A stretch of 64,000 nt of DNA from Axinella damicornis. Lineage: Eukaryota > Porifera > Demospongiae > Axinellida > Axinellidae. How positions within the stretch are numbered: the first letter of the stretch is position 1; each line of letters begins with the position of its first letter. The notes beneath the pieces are model-generated. The model had not been told where the DNA came from. It did not search any database and saw only the letters and a program-made list of their open reading frames with translations. This document shows, piece by piece, positions 10,490 through 20,786 of this stretch. Position numbers and translations under genes: made by a program. The stretch is taken from NCBI GenBank assembly GCA_963931865.1, contig OZ007510.1, positions 11,670,013 through 11,734,012 of the forward strand, in the 5' to 3' direction.

Positions 10490-10490
10490 C
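10461..10490. repeat. Poly-C tract
   Basis: An uninterrupted C run of about 30 bases in the intron before the next exon of copy B. Confidence 0.9.
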
Positions 10491-10584
10491 AGGTTCCTCC
10501 TCCCTACTCCCACTCTTCTCTCCCCTTCCTCCTCCCTTAGGAGTTTGAGTGAGTCCCTTCGACGTGGCCTCCTGACAAGTCTGG

Positions 10585-10747
10585 GCCAGCTATACAGGAG
10601 GAGCACCAGAGGATGCATATGCAGACCCGCGTTCACTGTTGCATGGCGGGCGCCCTCGTCACCCTCTCCTCCCTCCCTGCCAAACTCAACCCCATCATCC
10701 GACCACTCATGAACTGCATCAACACGGAGAGTGACATGCTCATGCAG
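10585..10747 (+). pseudogene. BTAF1: BTAF1 copy B exon: LPAKLNPIIRPLMN
   Basis: In the frame ending at the donor at 10748 the sequence reads LVTLSSLPAKLNPIIRPLMNCINTE...MLMQ. This matches the BTAF1 HEAT-repeat region, where animal proteins have PAKLNPIIRPLM (family knowledge). The frame is open back to about 10590; the 5' edge of the exon is uncertain. Confidence 0.7.
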
Positions 10748-11285
10748 GTAGGAAGGAAGGTCTAGTGAGGAGCTGAATAGTGGCCATGATACCATTGAGA
10801 TGGTTGTGGCAGTATGATAGGAGCACTCAATTGTTCACATCAAAGGTAGAGAATGCAAATACAAATGGATGCCTGCTTGAGTGCATGCGGCTGCTTGTGA
10901 TAATAGTATGGTGTAGTACTGATCAGACCCAGAGGTCATAGCATTCCAACTGCTCATGCACTTTTCTGCTGTGGCCCAGTCTATTCAAATGTTGACTTTC
11001 TTCTCATGAATGGTATTCTAGGAGAGAGATGAACGTATCGTATGCTAAGGTTCGGGTGGTAGGATGCTTACAGAGTGCTGCAAGCTCATGCTGCAAGTGC
11101 TCCTTACTTAGTGAGTGTGACTTCTGGTTGCAGCTCCAAGACAGGGGCCACATGTTGGAACTGATTATTGCAACTAGATACGTAGGGTACAGAGTACACT
11201 TCATCAGCAAGCTGAAGACTAGGAAACTGGCAATTGGGGGAATTACAAAGTGAACTCATACACACGTTTGTTTTGCTATCCACAG

Positions 11286-11574
11286 TCCCTCTCAGCGAAA
11301 TGGTTAGGGCAGCTGTTGGACATTTGCAAGGCCCGCTCTCCCAGTCCAAACCCGAGGATCATCAAGAACTAGCTATGCTCATTTGCATGCAGTGACCTCC
11401 AGCACACGTACCCCTCCCATGCGACCTGGTTCCTTTCCAGATCCTTCCACTGGGCTCCAGCTAGCATCATCCTCGTCAAAGTCCGGCCACCACACCCGCT
11501 AGTGAGGAACCATCCCGATTGGAATCATGGGATTGGAACACTGGCATCATCACACTCACAAAACAGAAGCAGGT
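11286..11574 (+). pseudogene. BTAF1: BTAF1 copy B exon region: WLGQLLDICK ... GIITLTKQKQ, broken
   Basis: Begins after a CACAG acceptor with SLSAKWLGQLLDICKARSPS and RIIKN, matching BTAF1 before its LCSSLCVD segment. A TAG then interrupts the frame at 11370. The end, read in another frame, is WNTGIITLTKQKQ, the expected next BTAF1 motif, followed by donor GTATGT. At least one stop and one frameshift make this copy non-functional. Confidence 0.7.
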
Positions 11575-11663
11575 ATGTAAAGTTACGACCTTCCATAATC
11601 TGTATCATTTACGGTCAGATGTACATCTCTCCCTCCTTCTCACATCTCACATCCTCACACCAG

Positions 11664-11756
11664 CCCACCTCCATGAGGGTGTACCACAGGAGGGGTCGTC
11701 CCTCAGCTGCAGTAAGAGAAGCCATGGCTGTGGCAGCTGAACAGGAACAACAGAAG
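11664..11756 (+). pseudogene. BTAF1: BTAF1 copy B exon: YHRRGRPSAAVREAM
   Basis: A 31-codon exon with clean borders (CACCAG acceptor, AAG|GTGAGG donor). It corresponds to the SRRGPTPKAVKAQ stretch of animal BTAF1. A homologous piece is fused to another exon at 51331-51397. Confidence 0.7.
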
Positions 11757-12155
11757 GTGAGGCGCGCACTTGGAACTGTTGATTGTCAATTAAAGTACAG
11801 CTTCATCACATCCAAACAAGTTGAAATTGAATAGCTGTGTACAACATCTAAAGGTCTGCCAGTAATTATGTTCCTTGGCTATGTCTAACACCCAGCATTT
11901 CCCCCAAAACTGACAGGAAGGTGGGGGGGGGGGGGGGGGGGATCAAAGACGTTTATGCATTCCAGTCACCACATCAAAGGATATTAGGCCAGGAAAAGGG
12001 AGGGAGGGAGCAACCCAGGTCCCCTTTGGAGGAAACACGTATTAACACCAAGCTTGAGTATGTACTCTGTTCTATCTGAACATGCACTGTCCAAAGCAAG
12101 GTGAGATTTCCTAGGCTAGAAAGTGATGCATGTATTTGCACTCCTGTGTTCCCAG

Positions 12156-12310
12156 CCCCTGCAGTACCAGTATCGTGGTGCAGAATCAGCCCTGACTGCA
12201 GTGGCAAGTCACTTTGGTCCACGGCTGTTCACCGCCCTACCCCAGCTGTGGTCACACGTCTCACAGCCTCTGCAGAACCTACCAGTTCCCAAGGAAGAGG
12301 ATCGAGGAAG
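12156..12310 (+). pseudogene. BTAF1: BTAF1 copy B exon: PLQYQYRGAESALTAV
   Basis: After a TCCCAG acceptor the frame reads QYQYRGAESALTAVASHFG, PRLFTALPQLWSHVSQPLQN and PVPKEEDRG. This matches the RRGAEFALTTIVKHFG segment of BTAF1 and looks intact in this copy. The same exon carries an 8-base insertion at 61120 in copy F2 and is truncated at 51860 in copy E2. Confidence 0.8.
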
Positions 12311-12471
12311 GTGTGTGTGTGTGTTGGGAATTGTGTATATACAATGTATAGCGTTCAGTAGTATGATAAACTGATAAACCACACCTCTATTCACCGTATA
12401 CAGAATTGTGACACTGGTCATGATGCTATTCACTGCCTTGTTGGGCACTTCCCCCCTCCTACCTTGCATGT

Positions 12472-12579
<108 letters not shown>

Positions 12580-12803
12580 CATCACCACCAGATGACCTTC
12601 TTACGCAAGCCCAATCTGTTGTGGGCAGTCTACAAGTCCTGGAGATCGTGGCCCCCTCCGTTGACCCTTCCCTGAAGTCCCACCTCCTCTCCCTCCTCCC
12701 CCTCCTCCTCACTTCCCTCTGCTCCCACTTCACAGCTGTGAGACACATGGCTGCACGATGCATCACCACGCTGGCACAGGTGGACCTGCACCACACCATG
12801 GAG
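12580..12803 (+). pseudogene. BTAF1: BTAF1 copy B exon: SVVGSLQVLEIVAPSVDPSL
   Basis: Reads ASPPDDLLTQAQSVVGSLQ through AVRHMAARCITTLAQVDLHHTME. The AVRHMAARC motif is a clear BTAF1 HEAT-repeat signature. The frame is open in this copy (224 bases). The homologues at 52000-52222 and 61667-61889 are each one base shorter and frameshifted. Confidence 0.8.
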
Positions 12804-13223
12804 GTTGGTAGGTAGTTCACTAGCACAGATTGATCTGCACCACACCATGGAGGTTGGTAGGTAGTTCACTAGCACAGATTGATCTGCACCACACCATGGA
12901 GGTTGGTAGGTAGTTCACTAGCACAGGTGGATCTGCACCACACCATGGAGGTTGGTAGCTAGTTCACTAGCACAGGTGGATCTGCACCACACCATGGAGG
13001 TTGGTAGGTAGTTCACTAGCACAGGTGGATCTGCACCACACCATGGAGGTTGGTAGCTAGTTCACTAGCACAGGTGGATCTGCACCACACCATGGAGGTT
13101 GGTAGCTAGTTCACTAGCACAGGTGGATCTGCACCACACCATGGAGGTTGGTAGCTAGTTCACTAGCACAGGTGGATCTGCACCACACCATATGCATGGA
13201 GGTTGGTAGCTAGTTCACTAGCA
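12774..13223 (+). repeat. 49-bp tandem repeat seeded from an exon-intron border, nine units
   Basis: Units start at 12774, 12823, 12872, 12921, 12970, 13019, 13068, 13117 and 13166. Each contains GATCTGCACCACACCATGGAG plus the donor region GTTGGTAG. The last unit holds a small insertion. The array duplicates the end of the BTAF1 exon together with its splice donor. Copy F2 has three units (61859-62005) and copy E2 one. Confidence 0.95.
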
Positions 13224-13920
13224 CTTCCATAGGTAGTACATACGTGCACGTATTCTGGTGCTCTTACTGAGAGATCTTGTGATTGGATGTAGGAAGTGAG
13301 TTGCACATTAATTCAGCTGTTGGCAGTGGAGAGAAAGCTACGGCAAATGGTGGAGTGTTGCACTTAGACAGGGGCTACTTTCAGTGTTGCTGCAACTCCT
13401 CGTAGCTGGTTGGTAGGCAGTCAGATGCAGAGGTGGTAGCATTGACTTAGCCATCTGCTGGTGCCCTTATTTTCCAGTCTGGTACAGGTGTTGCTTCTGA
13501 CGTGGAATGCGAAGGGGGGTCTACATTGTGCATTATCCCTGTTAGTGTTGTAAGGTACAAGGCTATATCCCTGTGGGATATCCTAAATGGCCAATCCTAG
13601 GGATCAGTGCTCCCAAGTGATCAGAGCTGATGCAGCCATGGGACGTGCCCTGCTACCCCATTCGAAGGCCAATGCTATCAATGTGGGCTCCTGGTGAACA
13701 TCAGCTAACCTCCTATAAGTGAAGCCATCCGTACTTTAAAGTTGAGATCTTGTGGACCAACTCACTGAGCCTCTTGTGGGTGAGCTTGGAGCTGGTGGCG
13801 AAGCAGAAGATGGGGCCTATGGCCCTTCTGGACTGCCACTGCTGTGGGCTGTTTCTTGATATATGCTATCCCAAATGTTATTAACCTGTAATAACTTATT
13901 CTAATGTTGTTAACCAGTAA
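13224..13920. other. Intronic sequence of copy B; no gene seen
   Basis: Conserved with 52225-52420 in part (a GGGTGAGCTTGGAG...TGGCGAAGCAGAAGATGG block occurs in both). The conserved block has open frames on both strands, but I recognise no family. The rest holds nothing identifiable. Confidence 0.4.
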
Positions 13921-13924
13921 TAAC

Positions 13925-14480
13925 TACTCTATCAGTGGTCTCTGGTAGTCTCCACTGGTCTCCAGTGGTCTCACCTGGTCTCCAGTGGTCTCACAGGGGT
14001 CTCTGCTGGTCTCCCCTGGTCTCCAGGGGTCTCGCCTAGTTTCCAGTGGTCCCCCCTTGTGTCTAAGGGTCTCTGCTGGTCTCCAGGGGTCTCTGCCGGT
14101 CTCCCTTAGTCTCAGTGGTGTCGCCTGGTGTCCAGTGGTCAGCAGAGACCCCTGGAGACCAGGGGAGACCAAAGGAGACCAGCAGAGACCCCTGGAGACC
14201 AGGTGAGATCACTGGAGACCAAGGGAGACCAGCTGAGACCCCTGGAGACCAGGTGAGATCACTGGAGACCAAGGGAGACTCCTGGAGACCAGGCAAGACA
14301 ACTGGAGACCAAGGGAGACCAGCAGAGACCATCAGAGACGTGGAGACCAGGTGGGACCACTGGGGACCAGGCGAGACCACTGGGGACCAACGGAGAGACC
14401 CCTGGAGACCGGGCGTGACCACTGGGGACCAGGCGAGACCACTAGAGACCAAGGGAGACCAGCAGAGACCACTGATAGAA
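13925..14480. repeat. Inverted tandem array of GGTCTCC / GGAGACC units
   Basis: The left part (to about 14140) repeats GGTCTCCAGTGGTCTC-like units and the right part repeats the reverse complement (GGAGACCAGGTGAGACC). The unit is about 20-23 bp. The ORFs on both strands are low-complexity products of this array. Confidence 0.9.
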
Positions 14481-14716
14481 TAGTTATTGCTGGTTATTAA
14501 TGTTACAGTCTTTACTGGTTATTAACATTCGTGATAGCTTATATCAAGAAACAACCCATCCACGGGATGGCAATGTAATCTCTGATAAAATTAAGATTGT
14601 AACTAAGTTGATTATTAATCATATGAGAATAATGAGTGCAGGAGAATTGTACTACATAAGATCCATAACACTCCACTGAGCTTTAGCTGATGAACTATTC
14701 TCGCCTGCAGTTTCTT

Positions 14717-14740
14717 GTCAGCAATGTCCTCCCCCTCCTA
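14717..14740 (+). pseudogene. BTAF1: Truncated BTAF1 exon start (FLVSNVLP) at the T2 junction
   Basis: After a CCTGCAG acceptor the exon begins TTTCTTGTCAGCAATGTCCTCCCC, as in the full exon at 62810. It stops after about 24 bases, where the conserved 3' flank of TRIM-NHL copy T2 begins. This is a direct view of a rearrangement breakpoint. Confidence 0.75.
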
Positions 14741-14821
14741 AAACAAGTTGTCTAACTACACTGAAATGCTCACTACATTCTGCAGTATATATATAAGTGA
14801 ATACAAATTGATTGTAAGATA

Positions 14822-17056
14822 TCAGAATATCTGGACTCGATTGTTGTTTTTGTCGGCTACAAGAACAAAGCCATTTGCATCAACTGTTACTCCTTGTGGC
14901 ACAATGAACTGGCCTTGTGCTTCTCCCCTCACACCAAACAACTTAAGAAATTTCCCTTCACAGGAGAACACTGATACTCTGTGGTGGTAACCATCACCTA
15001 CGTACACCATGTCACCATGTATGGCAATGGAGGAAGGAGATTGTAACTGTCCAGTTCCAAACGTCTGCAGGAACTGACCATCTGGAGTGAAGGTTTGAAT
15101 GCGGTGGTTGTTGTAATCAGTTACGTATACATTTCCAGTGCCATCAAATGCTATATCAAAAGGGTTCTTGAATTGTCCGTTTTCACTTCCATTGCCTCCA
15201 AAGCTGCTGTGGTGGGTCAGATTTGTTTCGAGCACTTGTATTCTATGATTGACCTGGTCACACACGTACAGTTTGCCATTCTTCTTGTTGAAGCCAATGC
15301 CAAAAGGCTTGTTGAACTGCAGGGGATTGCTGCCACGTGTGCCAACTGCAGCAGTGAATTCACCTGTTGAGGTAAACTTCTGAATGCGGTGGTTGTTGTT
15401 ATCCACTACATAGATATTGTCAGCATCATCCACTGCTACTCCTATGGGATTAATGAACTGGCCAATTGCTGACCCTCCGCTCCCAAAGGATCGGATCTTT
15501 ATCCCCTCTGGAGTGAAGACTGACGCACAGGGTGCACTGTTCTCCACTACTATGACGTGGCCTTCACTATTGGTTGTTAGTCCCCGCGGTCCTTTCACAT
15601 TCCCAATAACCCTGATGGGATTCCCGAGTGTTTGCAGGGATGGTCTGACTGTTACTGTAAATGGACTGCACTTTGTACTCTTCCCTTTGATTCTGATGTG
15701 TAGCTCATGGTTCCCTCGTGTAGTTGGCTTGTACTTGATCACATATTTGCTTCTATCCTCATCTTTGACTTGACATCCAGCAACTTTTCTACACACCAGT
15801 TCAGCAGTAAGGTTTTGGATTGGTACCGTACACTCTCTGTCATCCTTGTCCCTAGCATGCAGTGTGACTGTTGCTTCCTCTCCGACTGTTGCAGTTTTCA
15901 GACCATCTCCAGTGGCATAACTCTTGCAGCAGCAAACTGAGTGACCTGTTACTACTTCAGCAAATTCTCGGCAGGCTTGGAGGAGGTCCAGACTATCTTC
16001 AGCCACCAACTGGATGTTTGCCTCCTGTTCTGGAGCTAGCGTGTTAGGGTTGAACTCAGCAGCAATCTGTCCAATCTGTTTGAGCACAGGGGTCTTCATC
16101 GCTAAAATCTCTCCCTCACTTCCAGTTTTCAGACTGCCCTCCACGTAATCCAGGCAGCTACTGAGCTGGGTCTGGACTAACTCACACTGATCCCTCTGTG
16201 CTGCCAGGCCTTTGAGCTTCTGCTGTGTGAGTTGGTGTAACTGGCCAACGAGCTCGGTTCTCCGTTGCTCAAGGGCTTGGTGCAGGTGATCAATGTGTTT
16301 GTGGATGTCAGCTTCGACTGTCATTCTCTGGTCTTCTATTTCCTTTGTTCTGGTGTCCAGTGCTTGGACTGCTTTGTTGACAGTGGCTAGCTGTTCCTTC
16401 ACTGGCTGCAGACTAGAAACTATCTCCTCCTTCTGTTTTGGGAAGGTGTCGGTGACCAGGTCATAGTTGTGTCCCTGGTGGAGGCGTATGGTGCAGTCGT
16501 TGCATATGAGCTCTCCACAGGTCTCGCAGTAGATCTTGAGGATGTTTTCTTGGTGTTTCAGGCAGTACATGACCTTTTTTGTTGGAGGAACAAGGTTGGC
16601 TGCCTCTTTCTGAACAACACTGAGGCTGGCTATCTGGTGGGTGCTAAATTCTTTCCATTTTTTGTGAATCTCAGTGCACTTATTGCAGACAAACTGGCCA
16701 CAGTCACGGCAGAATCCTGTCGCTAGAGACTCTTCACATTTCTCGCATTGTGTTTTCTGTGGAGCTTTTGCTTTCGATAGCATATCTCGAATCTCAAACA
16801 AATGCTCAACGTGGAAATCGGTCTGCAGCCCTGAGACCCCAGCGGGGGGTAGTGGGATGGTTCGGCGACAGTTTGGGCAGGTTAGGGTGTGTCCATTGCA
16901 ATCCTGGACCACTAGATGTTCGAGACATTTCTTGCAGAAGGAATGGAAGCACGGCAGCAGCTTAGCGTTGGTGTAGGTATCGAGGCAGACAGAGCATTCA
17001 AGCTGGGTAGTGACCCTTTTTAGTGCTTTCTCAGCAACACTGGGTGGCTCGTCCAT
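14822..17056 (-). CDS. TRIM-NHL protein, copy T2
   Basis: Intact exon of 744 aa with the same domain order as T1. Its propeller differs from the other copies mainly in loop residues: VVENSAPCASVF, VTDYNNHRIQTF, VGDGYHHRVSVF, VADKNNNRVQIF. The filamin domain lacks the SKDGTTAE stretch (it reads CRKVAGCQVKDED), and the linker before it is altered (TGHSVCCCKSYATGDG), so these are its most diverged parts. The start MDEPPSVAEK follows a CCCATAG acceptor by two bases. Expected role: RING-type ubiquitin ligase with an RNA- or protein-binding NHL propeller (family inference). Confidence 0.93.
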   Translation of the reverse strand: MDEPPSVAEKALKRVTTQLECSVCLDTYTNAKLLPCFHSFCKKCLEHLVVQDCNGHTLTCPNCRRTIPLPPAGVSGLQTDFHVEHLFEIRDMLSKAKAPQKTQCEKCEESLATGFCRDCGQFVCNKCTEIHKKWKEFSTHQIASLSVVQKEAANLVPPTKKVMYCLKHQENILKIYCETCGELICNDCTIRLHQGHNYDLVTDTFPKQKEEIVSSLQPVKEQLATVNKAVQALDTRTKEIEDQRMTVEADIHKHIDHLHQALEQRRTELVGQLHQLTQQKLKGLAAQRDQCELVQTQLSSCLDYVEGSLKTGSEGEILAMKTPVLKQIGQIAAEFNPNTLAPEQEANIQLVAEDSLDLLQACREFAEVVTGHSVCCCKSYATGDGLKTATVGEEATVTLHARDKDDRECTVPIQNLTAELVCRKVAGCQVKDEDRSKYVIKYKPTTRGNHELHIRIKGKSTKCSPFTVTVRPSLQTLGNPIRVIGNVKGPRGLTTNSEGHVIVVENSAPCASVFTPEGIKIRSFGSGGSAIGQFINPIGVAVDDADNIYVVDNNNHRIQKFTSTGEFTAAVGTRGSNPLQFNKPFGIGFNKKNGKLYVCDQVNHRIQVLETNLTHHSSFGGNGSENGQFKNPFDIAFDGTGNVYVTDYNNHRIQTFTPDGQFLQTFGTGQLQSPSSIAIHGDMVYVGDGYHHRVSVFSCEGKFLKLFGVRGEAQGQFIVPQGVTVDANGFVLVADKNNNRVQIF

Positions 17057-17058
17057 TG

Positions 17059-17380
17059 CTATGGGAATGGGTACACAGAGTGTACAGAGCATACGTCATT
17101 TCAAATGTCTTGGTTAACACGATACAAACAATTAGAAGACTAATACATTGTGGCTATGACAGTCTCAGAACCAGACCCTTAGAAAGATCCGGGAGATCGG
17201 CTCAGGTGGAAGTGTACCGTGCGCTGGAATGCAGGTACGAATGCAGCTGGTTAAATAATTATGATTCGTACCTGTGTTTATTGGAAATACTAACTGCACT
17301 GCACTAGTATGGTTCAAAGAGATGGGGATCATGCAACCTTGTTTCTGGGAGTGGCCTGAGAATCACATGGTGGTGCTTAC
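17059..17380 (-). other. 5' UTR intron of T2
   Basis: Minus-strand donor CTATCCA|GTAAGC ends at 17380 and the acceptor lies two bases before the ATG. The layout is the same as in T1. Confidence 0.65.
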
Positions 17381-17500
17381 TGGATAGAAGAGGTGGGTAG
17401 ATGCTGGTATTGTGGCAGACTCTCAGCTGGTGGCAGGTTCAAAAACGTACACTCGCAGCTGGTAGTACAGAAATACAAACTCCGTTGGTCACAACTGGAC
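17381..17500 (-). other. Probable 5' UTR exon of T2
   Basis: Conserved block homologous to 4671-4800, with no coding frame. The 5' edge is not determined. Confidence 0.55.
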
Positions 17501-17539
17501 TGCAACTGACTGCAGATTTGCTACTTAGTATGCATTTTA

Positions 17540-17549
17540 CCTTATTTGG
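17540..17549 (-). promoter_or_regulatory. CArG box upstream of T2
   Basis: CCAAATAAGG on the minus strand, in the same relative position as beside T1. Confidence 0.5.
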
Positions 17550-18382
17550 TAAAATTAGTAACTAAGACTACCCAATGAATTTGTTAATTGGAATCATCCC
17601 AGGTGCTACCTATCTGCAGTAAGGTTTAGCGTATTACCATGGAGACATCAATTAGTGTGAAAGCCTCATATCCCCCTCATACCTGCTAAGCAGTGATGAA
17701 TGCTATGAGCGATATCACATAAGCATCCACAGCTATGCCTGGGGCATACCCCCCAGGAAAATGAGCTCTGAGATTGAAAAATTTAATCATTATTGCAGTG
17801 AAGTTTAACCATGTAATAACTGTTTGCGTAATGTCTAACATACATGTACTTGCCTCGTTCCCAGGCCTCCGCCCGGATAAAATCTGGGCGGAGGCCTGGG
17901 AACGAGTGCCCCCCAGGAAAATTAGGACCCTCGAGCTCTGAGATTGAGAAATTTAATCAGTATTGCTGTGAAGTTTAAACACTGTTTACTAACATACATA
18001 TATACACATGCATTATTACACTATAAAAGTTACTTATGTACGTAACAGGTAACATATGCATGTGGTTAGTCTTGGCCACACCTTTAATTTCCAGTGCTGG
18101 CACCAGCTATTTTGGACCAGTACGGCCACTGCCAATGGCAGTGAATAGGGAAATGGAAAAAAATTTCTCTGTCATTTTTCAGTTACCTGGATGTTCTCTC
18201 GTAGCACCTTCACTGCTTTGCACTGCCACTGCTTCTGGTTTCCATGCAATCCATGACCATCTCACTCTCGACGTGGAATATAAGCTGGTAGCCATGCCTA
18301 CTAATTATAAGGCCAAAACTGTACCTGCCGTACCACCCACGCCGGCCCTGCTTTCTATGAATGACTTCACGATGATGTATAG
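17550..18382. other. Repeat-rich spacer; no gene
   Basis: Contains a GTTCCCAGGC...GCCTGGGAAC palindrome at about 17855-17906, flanked by two copies of a CCCCCCAGGAAAAT...GAGCTCTGAGATTGA repeat (17745-17820 and 17908-17980). It also contains a dispersed repeat with a GTAGCACCTTCACTGCTTTGCACTGC motif near 18200. The 140-aa ORF at 18036-18458 runs through these repeats and is not credible as a gene. Confidence 0.5.
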
Positions 18383-18510
18383 GATCTACTACATCGATGC
18401 GGAGGTTATGCGATTTATCCTCTGCGGGAAAGTTTGGCCGAGGCGAAGCCGAGGCTAAACTTTCCCAAGGAGGATAAACCACATAACCTCCGAGTCGACG
18501 TAGTAGATCC
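18383..18510. repeat. Palindromic element (GATCTACTACATCG...TAGTAGATC)
   Basis: Long inverted repeat with GGAGGTTATGC...ATAACCTCC arms and TTTATCCTC / GAGGATAAA inside. A related palindrome follows at 18615-18694. Confidence 0.8.
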
Positions 18511-18614
18511 GGCTTCTACCACAGACATAACCTCCAAGTCAAGTTAGTAGCTGGATCCGGCTGCTAGACAGCTACAACTCTCTGATTCTCAGCACAGCGT
18601 GGCGATCCTTTGAT

Positions 18615-18694
18615 GTACCGCGGAGGATAAATCGGTTATCCTCCACTATGACGTCATAGCGGAGGATATAACCGATTTATCCTCTGCGGTACAT
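18615..18694. repeat. Palindrome with a TGACGTCA apex
   Basis: The arms TGTACCGCGGAGGATAAATC and its near-complement enclose ACTATGACGTCATAG. The centre is a perfect CRE/ATF-type octamer. It shares the GAGGATAA motif with the palindrome at 18383-18510. Confidence 0.8.
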
Positions 18695-18791
18695 TAAAGG
18701 AACGAATTCTTTGTGAGTACAAGAGTGAGAGAGTGAGATAATGCTGAGATGGGTTACACTGACGCCCAGTGCGTGAGACTTGGTAGGTCTA

Positions 18792-18793
<2 letters not shown>

Positions 18794-18826
<33 letters not shown>

Positions 18827-18834
18827 TGCACGCA

Positions 18835-18882
<48 letters not shown>
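18794..18882. repeat. (CA)n microsatellite
   Basis: CA tract with CG interruptions upstream of the BTAF1 exon at 18909. Confidence 0.9.
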
Positions 18883-18884
<2 letters not shown>

Positions 18885-19079
18885 CACACATACCCATACA
18901 CACTCTAGATCAAAAGTTGTGAAGCAGTTGAAGGCGAACTATAGAATGATCTTGTCTGGCACCCCCATTCAGGTAGACAACAATCCCATAACCTAAGGTG
19001 GCACATACCCCTTTACGTTAGGTGGGGATATGCGACATGCATACCAGTACATGTTTAGTTAGCCTCACTCCCAGGCTCC

Positions 19080-19200
19080 TCCCACACACACACACACACA
19101 CACACAACACACGCACACACGCACACACACACACACACACACCACACACACACACCGCACACACTCACACACACACACACACACTTACACACGCACACCA
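19080..19200. repeat. CA-rich microsatellite
   Basis: CA repeats with ACGC and CACTC interruptions. A half TAGCCTCACTCCCAGGCTCC element directly precedes it at about 19059. Confidence 0.9.
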
Positions 19201-19324
19201 CACTCTGGGTTCTGTTTGACTTCCTGTGAACAGAGAGGCAGTTCTACGAGAGGTTTGGGAAGCCCATCCTGCTCAGTAGGGATGCCAAATCCTCCTCCAA
19301 GGAGCAGGAGGCAGGCAAGTGATG

Positions 19325-19327
<3 letters not shown>

Positions 19328-19361
<34 letters not shown>
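19328..19361. repeat. Poly-G tract
   Basis: G run just after the GC-type donor of the preceding exon. Confidence 0.9.
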
Positions 19362-19363
<2 letters not shown>

Positions 19364-19489
19364 GGTAGGGTAGGGACTCCTATTATTTGTACTTCTAGGT
19401 GGGATGGAGCAATATATACGTATATACTCAATTTTTCCTTTCTCCCTCTCTCCCCCTACCTCCATCTCCCCCCATATTTATCCGTCCGT

Positions 19490-19826
19490 CCCTTCCTTCC
19501 TTCCTTCCTTCCTTCCCTCCCCCCCCCCCCCCCCCCCCCCCACCTCCCTCCCTCCCTTGCTCCCTCCCTCCCCTCCCCTCCCCTCCCTCCCTCCCTCCCT
19601 CCCTCCCTCCCTCCCTCCCTCCCTCCGGATCCCTCCCTCCCTCCCTACCTCCTTCCCTCCCTCCCTCCCTCCCTCCCTCCCTCCCTCCCTCCCTCCCTCC
19701 CTCCCTCCCTCCCTTCCTCCCTCCCTCCCTCCCTCCCTTCCTCCCTCCCTTCCTCCCTCCCTCCATCCCTCCCTTCCCTCCCTCCCTCCCTCCCTCCCTC
19801 CCTCCCTCCCTCCCTCACTCCCACCA
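19490..19826. repeat. (CCCT)n array running into a splice acceptor
   Basis: More than 300 bp of CCTT and CCCT tetranucleotides that end at the acceptor CCACCAG. Equivalent arrays occur at 28989-29250, 39238-39430 and 60281-60568. The PPSLPPS / GGREGG ORFs read from them are spurious. Confidence 0.95.
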
Positions 19827-20092
19827 GGTGCTCTGTCAATGGAGGCGCTACACACTATCTCTGCTGCATATTTTCTCTGCTTCTTGTCCTGGTACATGCA
19901 GCTAGGTGCAGCTTTATGAGGACTTTGCAAAGTCTCAGGCAAAGAGGGAGGTGGAGGACAGCCTGGTGGAGGAGGGAGGGGAGAGGGAGGAGGCTCGGCC
20001 AACCACCCATGTCTTCCAGGTGAGGGGTGTGTTTTGGGGGTGGTGGTTTCACACATACCGTGTTGCTGTGATGGTGGATACAGCATACATAC

Positions 20093-20137
20093 TAGCCTCA
20101 TTCCCAGACCACTTAACATGGCCTGGGAATGAGGCTA
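20093..20137. mobile_element. Foldback element, TAGCCTC family, TSD unclear
   Basis: Ends TAGCCTCATTCCCAGACC and GGCCTGGGAATGAGGCTA. The flanks (GCATACATAC and CAATACATG) are only partly alike, so any target duplication has decayed. Confidence 0.7.
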
Positions 20138-20204
20138 CAATACATGTTTCCATGACTGTAAATGAGTTAGTGACACTATAAGTCACTACTCCCTCTCTCA
20201 TCAC

Positions 20205-20600
20205 TTCCACATCCCCCCTCTCTCCCTACCTCCCCCTTCCTCACCTCCCCCCTTCCTCAACTCCCCCTTCCTCACCTCCCTGTTCCTCACCTCCCCCCTT
20301 CCTCACCTCCCCCTTCCTCACCTCCCACTTCCTCACCTCCCCCCTTCCTCACTTCCCCCTTTAATTCTCACCTCCCCCTTCCTCACCTCCCCCTTCCTCA
20401 CTTCCCCCCTTCCTCACCTCCCCCCTTCCTCCCCCTTCCTCACCTCCCCCCTTCCAGGCCTTCCTCCCCCTTCCTCACCTCCCGGCCCTTCCTCACCTCC
20501 CCCTTCCTCACCTTCCCCCTTCCTCACCTCCCCCCTTCCTCACCTTCCCCCTTCCTCACCTCCCCCCTTCCTTACCTCCCCCCTTCCTCACCTCCCCTTC
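20205..20600. repeat. Pyrimidine minisatellite (CACCTCCCCCTTCCT)n
   Basis: Units of about 15-16 bp fill the intron upstream of the ALQYLRK exon of copy C. This expansion is absent from the same intron in copies A, D and E. Confidence 0.9.
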
Positions 20601-20786
20601 CACCCCTCTCCTCCCACATTCACCAACAGGCATTGCAGTACCTTCGCAAGGTGTGCAGCCATTCCGCCCTGGTGGTCACCCCCGACCATCCCCTCTACTC
20701 CAAAGTCCAGGAGTACCTCAGGAAGAACACAACAGACCTCAAGGACATCAGGCATGCTGCGCAAAGCTAGCGCTGCAGGCACTCAA

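Noticed and set aside
12774..13223. CRISPR-like array
   Set aside because: Units are contiguous 49-bp tandem repeats without unique spacers, in a eukaryotic intron.
18036..18458. 140 aa plus-strand ORF
   Set aside because: It runs across a dispersed repeat and half of a palindrome; no homology or codon signal.
19319..20119. ORFs up to 234 aa of SLPPSLPP or GGREGG repeats
   Set aside because: Products of the CCCT array; the same occurs at 28946-29665, 39210-39546 and 60209-60757.
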